From JBQTGK01 sp052400665 (GTDB lineage: Bacteria; Bacteroidota; Bacteroidia; Bacteroidales; Marinifilaceae), in NCBI GenBank assembly GCA_052400665.1, contig JBQTGK010000004.1: a stretch of 64,000 nt of DNA; one strand, 5' to 3'. Both the position numbers and the translations under genes were made by a program. The notes under the pieces were generated by a model. That model made no database searches. It was not told the DNA's origin and saw nothing but the letters and a program-made list of their open reading frames with translations. The first letter of the stretch is position 1. Every line of letters begins with the position of its first letter. Below, in pieces: positions 37,357 to 46,504 of the stretch.

Positions 37357-38097
37357 ATGGCTAAACAAAAACAGGAAATGTTGTTCGGTATTAGAGCAAC
37401 AATGGAAGCAGTTAAAAGTGAAAAAGAAATTGAGAAAGTATTAATTCGTAAAGGATTAACCGGACGATTATACAATGAATTATTTGATTTAATTCGCGAG
37501 AAAGAAGTTGAGTATCAGTTTGTACCAGCAGAAAAAATTAAATCTTTAGATCAGCATAATAATCAGGGAGTTGTAACATTAATTGCTCCTATTGCTTATC
37601 AGGATATCGAAGATGTAATTCCTCAGATAATGGCTGAAGGAAAAAATCCATTAATTTTAATACTCGATCAAATTACTGATGTTCGTAATTTTGGTGCCAT
37701 TGCTCGTTCTGCCGAGTGTGCAGGAGTGCAGGCTATTATAATTCCATTTAAAAATTCAGCTAAAATTACTCCTGATTCTATTAAAACTTCGGCTGGAGCT
37801 TTATATAAAATTCCGGTATGTAGAGTTCAGAATTTGAAGACTATGGTCAGAGGGCTGAAAAAAGAGGGAATTAGAATTGTTGCATCAACCGAAAAAGCCG
37901 AGCAGTTTTATACTGAAGCAGATTTAACTCTGGCAACAGCAATTATTATGGGATCGGAAGATACAGGTATCGAAGATGCTTTATTGCGTTTGGCTGATGA
38001 TCAGGTTAAAGTTCCAATTTTAGGTGAAATAGAATCGCTTAATGTATCAGTTGCTGCATCATTAATGGTTTACGAAGCTGTTCGACAAAGAAAATAA
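37357..38097 (+). CDS. rlmB: 23S rRNA (guanosine-2'-O-)-methyltransferase RlmB
   Basis: A 246-residue SPOUT (TrmH-type) methyltransferase that 2'-O-methylates a guanosine of 23S rRNA (G2251 in E. coli). The N-terminal substrate-binding domain opens LFGIRATMEAVKSEKEIEKVLIRKG. The knotted domain shows the three SpoU motifs: ILDQITDVRNFGAIARSAECAGV, IIMGSEDTGI and LNVSVAASLMVYEAVRQR. Length and motifs are normal. It has a clear promoter and a strong terminator, so it is monocistronic. Confidence 0.93.
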   Translation: MAKQKQEMLFGIRATMEAVKSEKEIEKVLIRKGLTGRLYNELFDLIREKEVEYQFVPAEKIKSLDQHNNQGVVTLIAPIAYQDIEDVIPQIMAEGKNPLILILDQITDVRNFGAIARSAECAGVQAIIIPFKNSAKITPDSIKTSAGALYKIPVCRVQNLKTMVRGLKKEGIRIVASTEKAEQFYTEADLTLATAIIMGSEDTGIEDALLRLADDQVKVPILGEIESLNVSVAASLMVYEAVRQRK

Positions 38098-38116
38098 TAG
38101 AATAAATTAATGATAC

Positions 38117-38150
38117 AAAGCGCAGGAATTTTTTTTCTGCGCTTTTTTTT
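38117..38150 (+). terminator. terminator of rlmB
   Basis: AAAGCGCAG (38117-38125) pairs with CTGCGCTTT (38137-38145), followed by a long T run. Confidence 0.88.
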
Positions 38151-38250
38151 TAAACTATTGTATAAATTTTTAGTCAAAGTATTCACCCTAATCTATTTGT
38201 TTAGCGTCAAATTATAAAGGACTATTTACAGATTAATCAATTAGGTAATT

Positions 38251-39111
38251 ATGAAAGGATTTTTAACAGCAGTATTACTATTGGTGTCATTTTTTGTATC
38301 GGCACAAGATTTTGATGCCTTTCTGAATAAAGCAAATAGTAAGTTTTTCGATAAAAATTATCAGGAGGCTTTAAAGGAGTATCAGGCTTTACTTGAAAAA
38401 GAAATTGGAGATTCGATACAACGATCCTGGGCTTTTGGCTATGTTGGTGTTTGTAAGCAAGAGCTGGGCAAAATTGAAGAGGCAAAAAAAAGTTATCTAA
38501 AAGCTATGGAAATGGGTACTCCAGGACCAAGTTTTTATCAAAAATGCCTGGCAATTTATAAATCGGAAAAGGATGTAAAAGGGCAAGAGTTTGTTCTTTT
38601 GGCAAAAAAGAAGAATATGCCTCATGAATACAGAAAAACGGTGAAAAGTTTGGTGTATTTATATGTGAATTCGAAACAATTTAAAAAGCTTTTACCACTT
38701 TGTGATGAATTATTGGAATGGTATCCTAATAATTATAAATACAGATATTTTAAAGGAGTTTCATATCAGAAATTAAATGAGATAGAAAAAGCAAAAGCTG
38801 AATATCGTAAAGCCGTATCATTAAAATCAGACGATGTTAATTCCAATATGAATTTGGGTATGATTATTTTTTTAAGAGCTAATAAAGACTATGATTTGGC
38901 AGTTAAAAAATATGAAGCCATAGCTAAACCAACAGATGATGATTATCAGAAATGTAAATTAAAGCTGGCAGCTGCCCGAAAAGGAATGCGACAGGCTGAA
39001 CCTTACTTGTTGGAAGCTTACAATGCTAAACCCAATAAAAATGTTAAAAATGCATTGTTTAATCTTTACAGAAAATGTAATGAACAAAGTAAGTCAAAAG
39101 TTTATCAGTAA
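38251..39111 (+). CDS. exported TPR-repeat protein
   Basis: A 286-residue protein with a signal peptide (cleaved near VSAQ-D) and several tetratricopeptide-like helix pairs, for example ANSKFFDKNYQEALKEYQALL, WAFGYVGVCKQELGKIEEAKKSYLKAMEMG and YFKGVSYQKLNEIEKAKAEYRKAV. It should be periplasmic and mediate protein-protein contacts. No enzymatic domain is present, and its neighbours give no partner. Confidence 0.8.
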   Translation: MKGFLTAVLLLVSFFVSAQDFDAFLNKANSKFFDKNYQEALKEYQALLEKEIGDSIQRSWAFGYVGVCKQELGKIEEAKKSYLKAMEMGTPGPSFYQKCLAIYKSEKDVKGQEFVLLAKKKNMPHEYRKTVKSLVYLYVNSKQFKKLLPLCDELLEWYPNNYKYRYFKGVSYQKLNEIEKAKAEYRKAVSLKSDDVNSNMNLGMIIFLRANKDYDLAVKKYEAIAKPTDDDYQKCKLKLAAARKGMRQAEPYLLEAYNAKPNKNVKNALFNLYRKCNEQSKSKVYQ

Positions 39112-39142
39112 AAATTATTGATACATAGAAAGTGCAAATGTT

Positions 39143-40516
39143 TTATTCTTGTGTTTTCTTATTTCCAGGAATCCATTGAGGCATTTTTTTGGGTTTTGGC
39201 TTATTTCCATAAAAGAAATCATCCAAATAAACTGCAAGTATTCTAAAAAGAGAGGAATGTTTTATTCCCCATCGAATGCAATTGTGAAGAAAATTATCGG
39301 GATGAGAGTACGGACAAGTTGCCATGCATCGGCCGCAGTCAGTACCAGATTTACACCAGTAGGTGAAACATGATTCAGAATTAATTTGCCAGCGTTTTAT
39401 GCCATCTACCAGTTTTGGTTCATCAAAAGAAATTGATTGGCTGGGACAAACTCTGGCGCACTTCTTACATCTATTGCAAAAATCGATTAATGAATTATCT
39501 TTTTCCCACTTATCAGCAGGTAAATTTAAATCTGTTGTTATAACTCCTAGTCTTACTCTAGGTCCTTGTTTTGGTGTCATTAACAAGCCCATGCGGCCAA
39601 TTTCTCCAAGACCCGAATCTCTTGCAACTAAAGGACAGATTACTTCATAATTTCCATCGACATGTGCTCTGGCCGAATATCCTAAACTTCGTAAGAAATG
39701 AGCCATTTGAACAGCTATTCTTCCAGCATCAAGATATTGTTGTCCCGATTCCATTACAATTGATGCCTGTGGGGCAGCACGAACCATTTCATGAGTCATT
39801 TCTACTGTAAAAGCAATGGCATGGGTATGTGTACTTTTTATTTCTTTTGAATAGTCTTTTCCTCTTCCTTTGTGAGAATAAAAGTGATAATCGGACAATT
39901 TTGTTATTCCTATATTTAGTGCGCCTAGTTTTTTGCTCCATGCTTTTAGAAATTTTGCAATTTCAGCAGGATCTAGCTGTTCTTTGTCAGGATTTATTTC
40001 CCCATCAACAGCAGTTCTTAACTTGTCAATCGTAAAGAAACTCGAGTTGGCTGCAGCATAAGCTATTCGATTATAAAAAAGAGATCCTTTTGCCGTTAAG
40101 CCTGGTTCTTTTCTGAATTTATCGTCAAGTGGTTTTTTATCAGGATATTTTTGATAGTATTTATTAAAATTATCAGATCCTTCTATTAGTTCACTTCTTG
40201 AGAACATAATGTTTCGTTCGTCAATTTTATGCAGTGGATAATTATCAGTACTATTTTTATTGGATGAAAAAGGAATTAGAAATAGACAAAAGGTTAAAAA
40301 TAAATCTGCAACAAAAATAAAGGCGGCAATTTCCCATGAATAATACCAGGTAAAAAGATAGGGAAGAGGAAGTAATAGTGCAATTAAAAAAGCTTTGAAG
40401 GCTGCTTTTTTTTCTTTTTCGTAAATAAAAACAAAGCTCGAATAAACAAAGATTAAAAAAAAGAGTAATGCAACAAGTAAACAAATTTGTAGTGAGTAAA
40501 AATAGATGTTATTCAT
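39143..40516 (-). CDS. membrane-anchored reductive-dehalogenase-like iron-sulfur protein
   Basis: A 457-residue protein. Three N-terminal hydrophobic segments (about 7-32, 40-56 and 60-82) anchor it in the inner membrane. The rest matches the RdhA core: MVRAAP.AS and GLGEIGRMGLLMTPKQGPRVRLGVITTDL belong to the cobalamin-binding part. Two 4Fe-4S clusters follow, with Cys347/350/353/357 and Cys394/397/401 plus Cys383 or 388 (CFTYWCKSGTDCGRCMATCP). True RdhA enzymes carry a twin-arginine signal and a separate RdhB anchor. Here the signal is absent and the anchor is fused at the front, so the catalytic domain may face the cytoplasm. Activity is unknown; epoxyqueuosine reductase is a distant relative but less similar. 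Confidence 0.82.
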   Translation of the reverse strand: MNNIYFYSLQICLLVALLFFLIFVYSSFVFIYEKEKKAAFKAFLIALLLPLPYLFTWYYSWEIAAFIFVADLFLTFCLFLIPFSSNKNSTDNYPLHKIDERNIMFSRSELIEGSDNFNKYYQKYPDKKPLDDKFRKEPGLTAKGSLFYNRIAYAAANSSFFTIDKLRTAVDGEINPDKEQLDPAEIAKFLKAWSKKLGALNIGITKLSDYHFYSHKGRGKDYSKEIKSTHTHAIAFTVEMTHEMVRAAPQASIVMESGQQYLDAGRIAVQMAHFLRSLGYSARAHVDGNYEVICPLVARDSGLGEIGRMGLLMTPKQGPRVRLGVITTDLNLPADKWEKDNSLIDFCNRCKKCARVCPSQSISFDEPKLVDGIKRWQINSESCFTYWCKSGTDCGRCMATCPYSHPDNFLHNCIRWGIKHSSLFRILAVYLDDFFYGNKPKPKKMPQWIPGNKKTQE

Positions 40517-40878
40517 AATTAGGAGTGCTTAGAATCGAAAGATATATTAAATTTTTATTATAAAATCTAAAAGTTCAATATTTGTGAATTCTGCTGCTTT
40601 GTGTAAGAGAAATATCTGCAAAAAATTACCCGAAACAAATAAAATTGCTTCGGGTAATTATTGTATAGTAATTTAGGGTTAGAATACAGTTTTTATAAAA
40701 TCTGATATCTTATCAATCTCCTCTATCCCTTTTGTTTTCTAGCTTCTATCAGATTAAGCTTCGCTAATTTAGAAAAAATATTCTTGAAAGCAATACTTTT
40801 TGCGAAATCTTTCTACAATATGTTTACTTTTTAATATTCTAATCTAAAAATCAAGATATTTATTGGTCTAAATTGAAT
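40517..40878. other. intergenic region between the RdhA-like and KAS III genes
   Basis: About 360 bases between two - strand genes. It contains the KAS III terminator (40624-40659) and the presumed promoter of the RdhA-like gene, for which I see no clear boxes. Confidence 0.4.
40620..40659 (-). terminator. terminator downstream of the KAS III-type gene
   Basis: AATTACCCGAA (40624-40634) pairs perfectly with TTCGGGTAATT (40649-40659), 14-base loop. On the - strand a T run follows. It lies about 220 bases after the KAS III stop, giving that message a long 3' end. Confidence 0.75.
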
Positions 40879-41964
40879 TTAGACCTTATAAACAAACGAA
40901 TTAATATTCATTCCGGCACCTACCGATGTAAAAACTACATGGTCGCCAGGTTTTAACTCATGACCGTCTAGTTTTCCTTTCGAAATTTGATCGTATAAAA
41001 TAGGCACAGTAGCTACCGAGTTGTTACCCATATTTTTAATAATCATTGGCATAATACCATCAGGAACTTTTTTCTCTTTGTAAAGGCGGTATAGTCGCTT
41101 CCCAATTGCATCGTCCATTTTTTCGTTGGCCTGATGAATTAATATTTTTTTAATGTCTTTAATATCTAATCCGGCCTTATCGATACTTTCTTTTACAACG
41201 CCAGGAACGTGAGTAATTGCATATTCGTAAATTTTACGACCATACATTTTAATAAAATGACTGGTGTTATTGCCTTCATAATCTGCATTGTCCGAGATAT
41301 CTGCTCTTAAGAAAAAAGCCTCGTTTTTTGTATCTGTTCGAATGGCATGAGATAAAATACCAGACTCTTCTTCTCCTTCACAAGCTTCTAAAATGGTAGC
41401 TCCGGCTCCATCAGAATAAATCATACTGTCACGATCGTGAGGATCGCAAACTCTGGATAATGTTTCTGATCCAATCACTAATACTCTGTTTGCATCGCCC
41501 GATTTTATAAAGTAGTTTGCCTGAATCATACATTGAATCCATCCCGGACATCCGAAAAGAACATCGTAGGCAATACATTTTGGATTCTCTATTTGTAGCA
41601 GATTTTTAACTTTTGCCGCTAAACAGGGTAGCTGATTACTTAAACTTGAGTTGGGACGTATATCTCCAAAATTGTGTGCAACTAAAATATAGTCGATACT
41701 TTCTTTGTCAATATTTGAAGACTCAAGCGCATCTTTTGCTGCCAGATAAGCCAAATCGGATGACGTTTGATTTTCATTGGCATATTTTCTTTTGTCGATG
41801 CCTGTAATTTCTTGAAATTTTTCAATAATTACCTCGTTTGGAGTTTCTATTTTTTGTCCTCCCGGCTCAAAAAAGTCGTGATTGATAAAATGTTCATTCT
41901 TAACTTCGATGGTTGGCAGGTAACTTCCAGATCCAACAATTTTCGAAAATCTTTTGGTACTCAT
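40879..41964 (-). CDS. 3-oxoacyl-ACP synthase III-like condensing enzyme
   Basis: A 361-residue thiolase-fold enzyme of the KAS III (FabH-like) group. The catalytic triad is visible: Cys139 in FGCPGW, His in ILIHQANEKM and Asn in NMGNNSVATVP. KAS III enzymes condense an acyl-CoA with malonyl-ACP to begin fatty-acid or polyketide chains. The protein is longer than housekeeping FabH (about 320-330) and has an extra segment around residues 30-50. It lies apart from any fab or plsX genes, so it is more likely a secondary paralogue. An OleA-like or signalling role is possible but not supported by neighbours. Confidence 0.82.
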   Translation of the reverse strand: MSTKRFSKIVGSGSYLPTIEVKNEHFINHDFFEPGGQKIETPNEVIIEKFQEITGIDKRKYANENQTSSDLAYLAAKDALESSNIDKESIDYILVAHNFGDIRPNSSLSNQLPCLAAKVKNLLQIENPKCIAYDVLFGCPGWIQCMIQANYFIKSGDANRVLVIGSETLSRVCDPHDRDSMIYSDGAGATILEACEGEEESGILSHAIRTDTKNEAFFLRADISDNADYEGNNTSHFIKMYGRKIYEYAITHVPGVVKESIDKAGLDIKDIKKILIHQANEKMDDAIGKRLYRLYKEKKVPDGIMPMIIKNMGNNSVATVPILYDQISKGKLDGHELKPGDHVVFTSVGAGMNINSFVYKV

Positions 41965-42064
41965 TGTTTTTGTTTTTAATTCACAAAACTGAGGGTTAAA
42001 TTGAGTGCTCTCAGCAACACCTTTAGAAACATATTCCTAATTATTTGAACAAGTAGTAGAAGGT

Positions 42065-42080
42065 TTGTCTCGAGAGACAA
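42065..42080. promoter_or_regulatory. palindrome upstream of the KAS III-type gene
   Basis: TTGTCT, four bases, AGACAA. It lies about 100 bases before the KAS III start on the - strand and lacks a T run, so it is a candidate operator rather than a terminator. Weak evidence. Confidence 0.3.
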
Positions 42081-42177
42081 GCAGTTTGGTGTGTGTGCTA
42101 AGTTATATATTTTTTTTAAAAGGAAACAAATTTATCCTTATTTAGAAGTCAGATAGAATGTATTTTAATTTTTGGAA

Positions 42178-42732
42178 TTATTTCAATAAATCTTCTTTTA
42201 AGTTTTTGTCGGCTGGTTTATCGCATAGCCATATTCCAAAAAGAGCTTTCTTAAAATCTATGCCTTTAATTGATGCTTTTAGTTTCCCATTTTTATAAAC
42301 CAAAGTTCCCTCAATCGGACAATAAACAAATTCGAAACGGTCTTTTTTCTCAATTTCACCTAAAAAAACAGAAATAAAATTCTCAATTTCTTTTGCTATG
42401 GGAGTAATATTGCCTTTTGTGGCATTCTTAAAACCTTCGCGAGTTGCTTTCTCCATTTTTTCCGAAGTAATTAGTCCCGAAGTAATTTCGAGACGAATGC
42501 CCATGCATTCATCTTTATTAATAATTTGTTCTGCATCGGAAATTTTGTTTTTCATATACAAGCCCATTGCATACATGTCCATCCAAAGCTTAACCCTTGT
42601 GCCCGATCCATGTAATTGCATTTGTTGTTCCTTAATTACCATTTCGTTTGGCAACTCAACACCTCCAACTTTGGTTTGGGCAATAGAGCAAAATCCCGAT
42701 AGTATAAAAAGTAGAGTTAATAAGTGTTTCAT
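42178..42732 (-). CDS. exported chalcone-isomerase-like protein
   Basis: A 184-residue protein starting at the ATG at 42732, which opens a signal peptide (MKHLLTLLFILSGFCSIAQ); the longer frame to 42795 overlaps the upstream gene. The mature part fits the bacterial chalcone-isomerase-like family: VGGVELPNEMVI, GSGTRVKLWMDMYAMGLYM, a central helical section, and a final strand with GTLVYKNGKLK. These bacterial proteins are periplasmic and not known to act on flavonoids; a ligand- or lipid-binding role is usually guessed. It is the last gene of an operon with the MscS-like channel and the PQ-loop protein. Confidence 0.78.
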   Translation of the reverse strand: MKHLLTLLFILSGFCSIAQTKVGGVELPNEMVIKEQQMQLHGSGTRVKLWMDMYAMGLYMKNKISDAEQIINKDECMGIRLEITSGLITSEKMEKATREGFKNATKGNITPIAKEIENFISVFLGEIEKKDRFEFVYCPIEGTLVYKNGKLKASIKGIDFKKALFGIWLCDKPADKNLKEDLLK

Positions 42733-42767
42733 GAAAATACTTGTTTGTGAAATGATAAAAAATGTAT

Positions 42768-43061
42768 TTATGAATAAATTAATTTGGCATAGCACAGGTA
42801 AAATGTTGCAACAATATTTACCATATAGTTAAGCCATAAAGGATACTGACGGCTTCCGGATTTTAAGTCGCCATTTACAATATAGATAAATGTAAAGAAT
42901 ACTCCAAAAGCCCACATTAACAGAAAAGGCCAGTTAAAGCTTCCTACATCGTGAGTTTTCCATGTTTGTACTACCTGAGGAATTACTCCGATACTAAGAA
43001 TTATATTTCCGAACCACCCTAAAGATTCGAAAAAGTCGAGCTTTTTTATTGATTTTATCAT
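42768..43061 (-). CDS. PQ-loop / SemiSWEET-like membrane protein
   Basis: A 97-residue protein with three membrane helices and the PQ motif in the first (IGVIPQVVQTWKT), followed by a second helix with LLMWAFGVFFTFIY and a third ending with conserved N and Y residues. Size and motif match SemiSWEET-type transporters, which dimerise to carry sugars or other small solutes. The substrate cannot be read. It lies between mscS (16-base gap) and the chalcone-isomerase-like gene (35-base gap), so the three are probably one operon. Confidence 0.78.
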   Translation of the reverse strand: MIKSIKKLDFFESLGWFGNIILSIGVIPQVVQTWKTHDVGSFNWPFLLMWAFGVFFTFIYIVNGDLKSGSRQYPLWLNYMVNIVATFYLCYAKLIYS

Positions 43062-43077
43062 ATTTAGAGAGCTTATA

Positions 43078-44316
43078 TTAGTTGATTAGTTTTTGAAAAT
43101 CATCTCCCGTAGGATTTTGAAATACTTTTAAATTGAATTCTGGAACTATAGCTAAAATGTGATCAAAAATATCAGCTTGAATTGCTTCGTAATTTGCCCA
43201 TTCCTGATCTTTTGAGAATACATAAATTTCTATGGGTAGTCCTTTTTCAGATGGCTGTAGCTGGCGAACCAAGAAAGTCATATTCTGATTTATTTTTGGA
43301 TGATTATGCAGGTATTCCTCAACGTATCTTCTAAAAGTTCCAATGTTGGTTAGTCTTCTTTGGTTTACAGGTATTTCTCCTTCGGGATTTGAAGATTTAA
43401 TTTCTTCGCTTTTATTTCTTATGTATTCTTTGATCAGCTTAATTTTTTCGAATCGCTTGATATCTTCTTCCGAAAGAAATTTTACTGATTTCACATCGAT
43501 GTTTAAGTGACGTTTTATTCTTCGGCCGCCTGATTCTTCCATTCCTTTCCAATTGTTGAATGATTCAGAAACAAGTGCGTAAGTTGGAACCGTACTAATG
43601 GTTTTATCCCAGTTTTGAACTTTTACAGTATTTAAACTAATGTCGATAACTGTTCCGTCGGCACCTTTTGATGGCATAGAAATCCAATCGCCAATGTTTA
43701 CCATTTTGTTGGCCGATAGTTGAATAGAAGCTACAAATCCTAGTATGGTATCTTTAAAAATTAAGAGGATAACAGCAGCAAAAGCTCCCATTCCTGCAAT
43801 AATTGTTAATGGATCTCTATCAATAAATATGGCAACAATGGAAATAATTCCCAGAGAATAGAAAAATATTTTAACAATTTGAAGATAGCCTTTTATAGGG
43901 CGGGTCTTACTTACGGGCATTGTGTTGTAGATATCATTTCCTGCATTTAGGAAAGTATCTAATAGCATAATGGCCAAAATTATCATGTAAATGTATGCCC
44001 CATTTTTAACAAATATACTCCACGATTGATGATCGATAAAGCTGGCACTAAAATATATAATTAAGGCAGGAGCAAAATGAGATATTTTGTTAAAAACTTT
44101 TCTTTCCAGCAATATATCATCCCAATGTGTTTTTGTTCTACGAACAATTTTTGTGACAAATGCGATTAGTATCTTCTTTGCAACTAGATCTGACAGCCAG
44201 GCAATAATAATAACCAGGGTAACGGCTATTAAAGATTGAAAAATTATTGCCCAGTATTCTGAGAATCCTTCGTTAATTAACCAATTTTTTAATTGAATGC
44301 CCAAAAGCTCTCTCAT
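43078..44316 (-). CDS. MscS-family mechanosensitive channel (YbdG-like)
   Basis: A 412-residue inner-membrane protein with about five hydrophobic segments, then the MscS pore-lining helix and beta domain (VILLIFKDTILGFVASIQLSANKMVNIGDWISMPSKGADGTVIDISLNTVKVQNWDKTISTVPTYAL split across the region around residues 180-250). The C-terminal part is long, like E. coli YbdG (about 415 residues). Such channels release solutes on osmotic downshift. It heads a three-gene operon on the - strand and is divergent from the M64 peptidase gene. Confidence 0.92.
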   Translation of the reverse strand: MRELLGIQLKNWLINEGFSEYWAIIFQSLIAVTLVIIIAWLSDLVAKKILIAFVTKIVRRTKTHWDDILLERKVFNKISHFAPALIIYFSASFIDHQSWSIFVKNGAYIYMIILAIMLLDTFLNAGNDIYNTMPVSKTRPIKGYLQIVKIFFYSLGIISIVAIFIDRDPLTIIAGMGAFAAVILLIFKDTILGFVASIQLSANKMVNIGDWISMPSKGADGTVIDISLNTVKVQNWDKTISTVPTYALVSESFNNWKGMEESGGRRIKRHLNIDVKSVKFLSEEDIKRFEKIKLIKEYIRNKSEEIKSSNPEGEIPVNQRRLTNIGTFRRYVEEYLHNHPKINQNMTFLVRQLQPSEKGLPIEIYVFSKDQEWANYEAIQADIFDHILAIVPEFNLKVFQNPTGDDFQKLIN

Positions 44317-44428
44317 TTTCTATTTTTTTTGAATTAAAAAGCTAAGATATCTATTTCGCTTTGGAAAAGAAAAGTGCAATTGGCAATATTTTGTATTTTT
44401 AAACTTTAAACCATAATAGCAGCTAAAA

Positions 44429-45712
44429 ATGAATTGTAAATCCATATTTACCATTGCATTTGTACTAATTTCTTATGCAGGTTTTGGACAGGTTAATTTC
44501 GATAGGTATTTTGAAAATAAAAGTTTAAGAATAGATTATATGATGGGAGGGGACTCTAATTCACAAACTGTATTTTTTAAACAGATAAAAGAGGAACCTA
44601 ATTGGGGCGGAAGTAAAATAAATTTGGTAGATAAATTTGGCTACGGAACTTTTCGATTCAAATTAATTGATGAAGCATCGGAGAAAGTGATTTACTCTAA
44701 GGGCTTTAACTCTTTATTTCAGGAGTGGCAAACTACTGCCGAAGCACAGAAAATAAAAAGGGCATTTTATCAGGTAAATGTAATGCCTTACCCTAAAAAT
44801 AAAGCTCGCTTTGTTCTTGAATCACGAAAGTGGGATGGTAGTATGGAAGAAATTTGGACTTATAATATTGATCCTAAAAATTATTTTATCGGAAAAGAAA
44901 ATCCTGCTAGTGTGCCATTTACTAAACTTATGGGTAAAGGAGATCCCGATAAAAGTGTTGATATTGCTTTTATTGCCGAAGGATACACCAAAAATGAAAT
45001 GGAAAAATTTAGAGCTGATGTAAAACGAGTGGCAGGTTATATATTTGATGTGCCTCCTTTCGATAGATACAAGAAGCGATTTAATATTTATGCTTTGGAA
45101 TCGGTATCGGAAGATTCGGGAACAGATATTCCAGGCGAACATATTTATAAAAATACAGCTGTAAATACAACATTCTATACTTTTGATGTTGACAGGTATT
45201 TAACCACTTTTGATCTTAAATCATTACACGATATTAGTGCAAATGTGCCATACGATCAGATTTTTGTTTTAATTAACACCGATCGCTACGGAGGAGGTGG
45301 ATTTTATAATTACTATTCTAGTTGTTCGGCCGATAATGCATTGTCCTATGAGGTATCCAGTCATGAGTTTGGACATGGTTTTGCAGGTTTAGCCGATGAG
45401 TATTATTCTTCGGAAGTGGCTTATGAAGATTTTTATAACTTAAAAATAGAGCCCTGGGAACCAAACATTACCACCTTAGTTGATTTTGAAAAGAAATGGA
45501 AGGATATGTTAAAGGAATCGACTCCGGTTCCAACGCCAAGAACAGAGGAATATATTAATACCTTAGGTGTTTTTGAAGGTGGAGGTTATATGTCGAAAGG
45601 AATTTATTCACCAGTTCAGGATTGTAAAATGAAATCGAATAAGATGAAGCATTTTTGTCCGGTTTGTGAGAGAGCTGTAGAGAAGGTAATTTTATTTCGT
45701 ATCGGAGAATGA
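44429..45712 (+). CDS. exported M64-family (IgA peptidase-like) zinc metallopeptidase
   Basis: A 427-residue protein with a signal peptide (cleaved after GFGQ). An N-terminal beta domain (about 21-165) is followed by the M64 catalytic domain, with DIAFIAEGYT, the zinc motif HEFGHGFAGLADEY (His312, Glu313, His316) and late Cys residues (CKMKSNKMKHFCPVC). The M64 family is named for a Clostridium IgA-cleaving enzyme, but the many Bacteroidota members have unknown targets, so IgA cleavage should not be assumed here. Monocistronic, with a strong bidirectional terminator. Confidence 0.9.
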   Translation: MNCKSIFTIAFVLISYAGFGQVNFDRYFENKSLRIDYMMGGDSNSQTVFFKQIKEEPNWGGSKINLVDKFGYGTFRFKLIDEASEKVIYSKGFNSLFQEWQTTAEAQKIKRAFYQVNVMPYPKNKARFVLESRKWDGSMEEIWTYNIDPKNYFIGKENPASVPFTKLMGKGDPDKSVDIAFIAEGYTKNEMEKFRADVKRVAGYIFDVPPFDRYKKRFNIYALESVSEDSGTDIPGEHIYKNTAVNTTFYTFDVDRYLTTFDLKSLHDISANVPYDQIFVLINTDRYGGGGFYNYYSSCSADNALSYEVSSHEFGHGFAGLADEYYSSEVAYEDFYNLKIEPWEPNITTLVDFEKKWKDMLKESTPVPTPRTEEYINTLGVFEGGGYMSKGIYSPVQDCKMKSNKMKHFCPVCERAVEKVILFRIGE

Positions 45713-45755
45713 TTATGTAAATTATAGTTACTTGATGATTTTGGTACCCATGTAC

Positions 45756-45788
45756 AAAAAATGCGTTTCAATAAGAAACGCATTTTTT
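45756..45788. terminator. bidirectional terminator between the M64 and small membrane genes
   Basis: A 14-bp stem (AAAAAATGCGTTTC with GAAACGCATTTTTT) and a 5-base loop. A-T ends give a T run on both strands. It serves the two convergent genes. Confidence 0.92.
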
Positions 45789-45803
45789 GTGTATATGAAT
45801 TAA

Positions 45804-46139
45804 CTATTTTTCTTCTTCCTGTTTTTTTGCAATTGCGTAAAAAACGATAAGAGCAAGTCCACCAAATAAGAAGATCATTGAAAAATAGGAGACTTCTTCG
45901 ATCATTTGGGTGTATTCATCAAGAATATTTCCAATTAAAATTCCTACTGCAAGCCCGATTAGAAGAATTCCATATTTTAAACTTTGCAGAGGACTGCATT
46001 TTTTTTCGCTATCAAAAATACTGATATCTATTCCTTTTTCAATTATAGCTTGTCTTTCTCTGTGGCGATATACTAAAAATACGATTAATGGTATTACGCC
46101 AAATACAGAAATGATTGCAATTACTCCAGTGATATCCAT
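45804..46139 (-). CDS. small membrane protein, DUF6249-like
   Basis: A 111-residue protein with three membrane helices (about 4-24, 53-73 and 83-103) and a cytoplasmic-looking segment containing HRERQAIIEKGIDISIF. This IEKG(I/M) stretch after the first helix is typical of a small Bacteroidota family I know as DUF6249. Such genes often lie next to ECF sigma factors and small membrane partners, as here, though on the opposite strand. Function unknown. Confidence 0.68.
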   Translation of the reverse strand: MDITGVIAIISVFGVIPLIVFLVYRHRERQAIIEKGIDISIFDSEKKCSPLQSLKYGILLIGLAVGILIGNILDEYTQMIEEVSYFSMIFLFGGLALIVFYAIAKKQEEEK

Positions 46140-46504
46140 AATATGAGATTTAAGGTTAAACTTCTGTTATTTCAATTTTAAATTTGAAAAGCGATTTTGT
46201 TTTTGCTTCTCGACTTTATGACGCTATCGGGGAAAAATGGGTTACAAAAAAAATAAAAAACTTTTAATAAATATGATTATTGTATTGATATACAGAGTTA
46301 TGTCTTGCAGTGTGTGATTGATACAAATGGATGATTAGTTATAATTACAGATGATCTGTAACCGAAAGGTATAGATGTGCGTCTAAGTTTTAGAAGATTC
46401 GATTAAATAATTAAAATCTTTAGTAAGAAGCAACATTTTTATAAAAAGGGATGTCTTTTGAATTGATAAGAATGATGTTTTTAAAGTTGAAAGCGATTTG
46501 AATT
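46140..46504. other. divergent regulatory region of the ECF sigma gene
   Basis: About 365 bases between divergent genes. It holds a candidate ECF promoter (46357-46383). I see no ORF or hairpin of note. Confidence 0.5.
46357..46383 (+). promoter_or_regulatory. ECF-type promoter upstream of the sigma factor gene
   Basis: TGTAAC (46357-46362), a 17-base spacer, CGTC (46380-46383). This matches the general ECF pattern known from Bacillus SigX/SigM (TGWAAC-N16/17-CGWC). It would start RNA near 46390 and give a leader of about 115 bases before the sigma gene, which suggests autoregulation. The consensus in this phylum may differ, so this is a candidate. Confidence 0.45.

Noticed and set aside
44429..45712. 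M64 peptidase as an IgA protease virulence factor
   Set aside because: Only the family name suggests this; the organism looks free-living and the family is broad.
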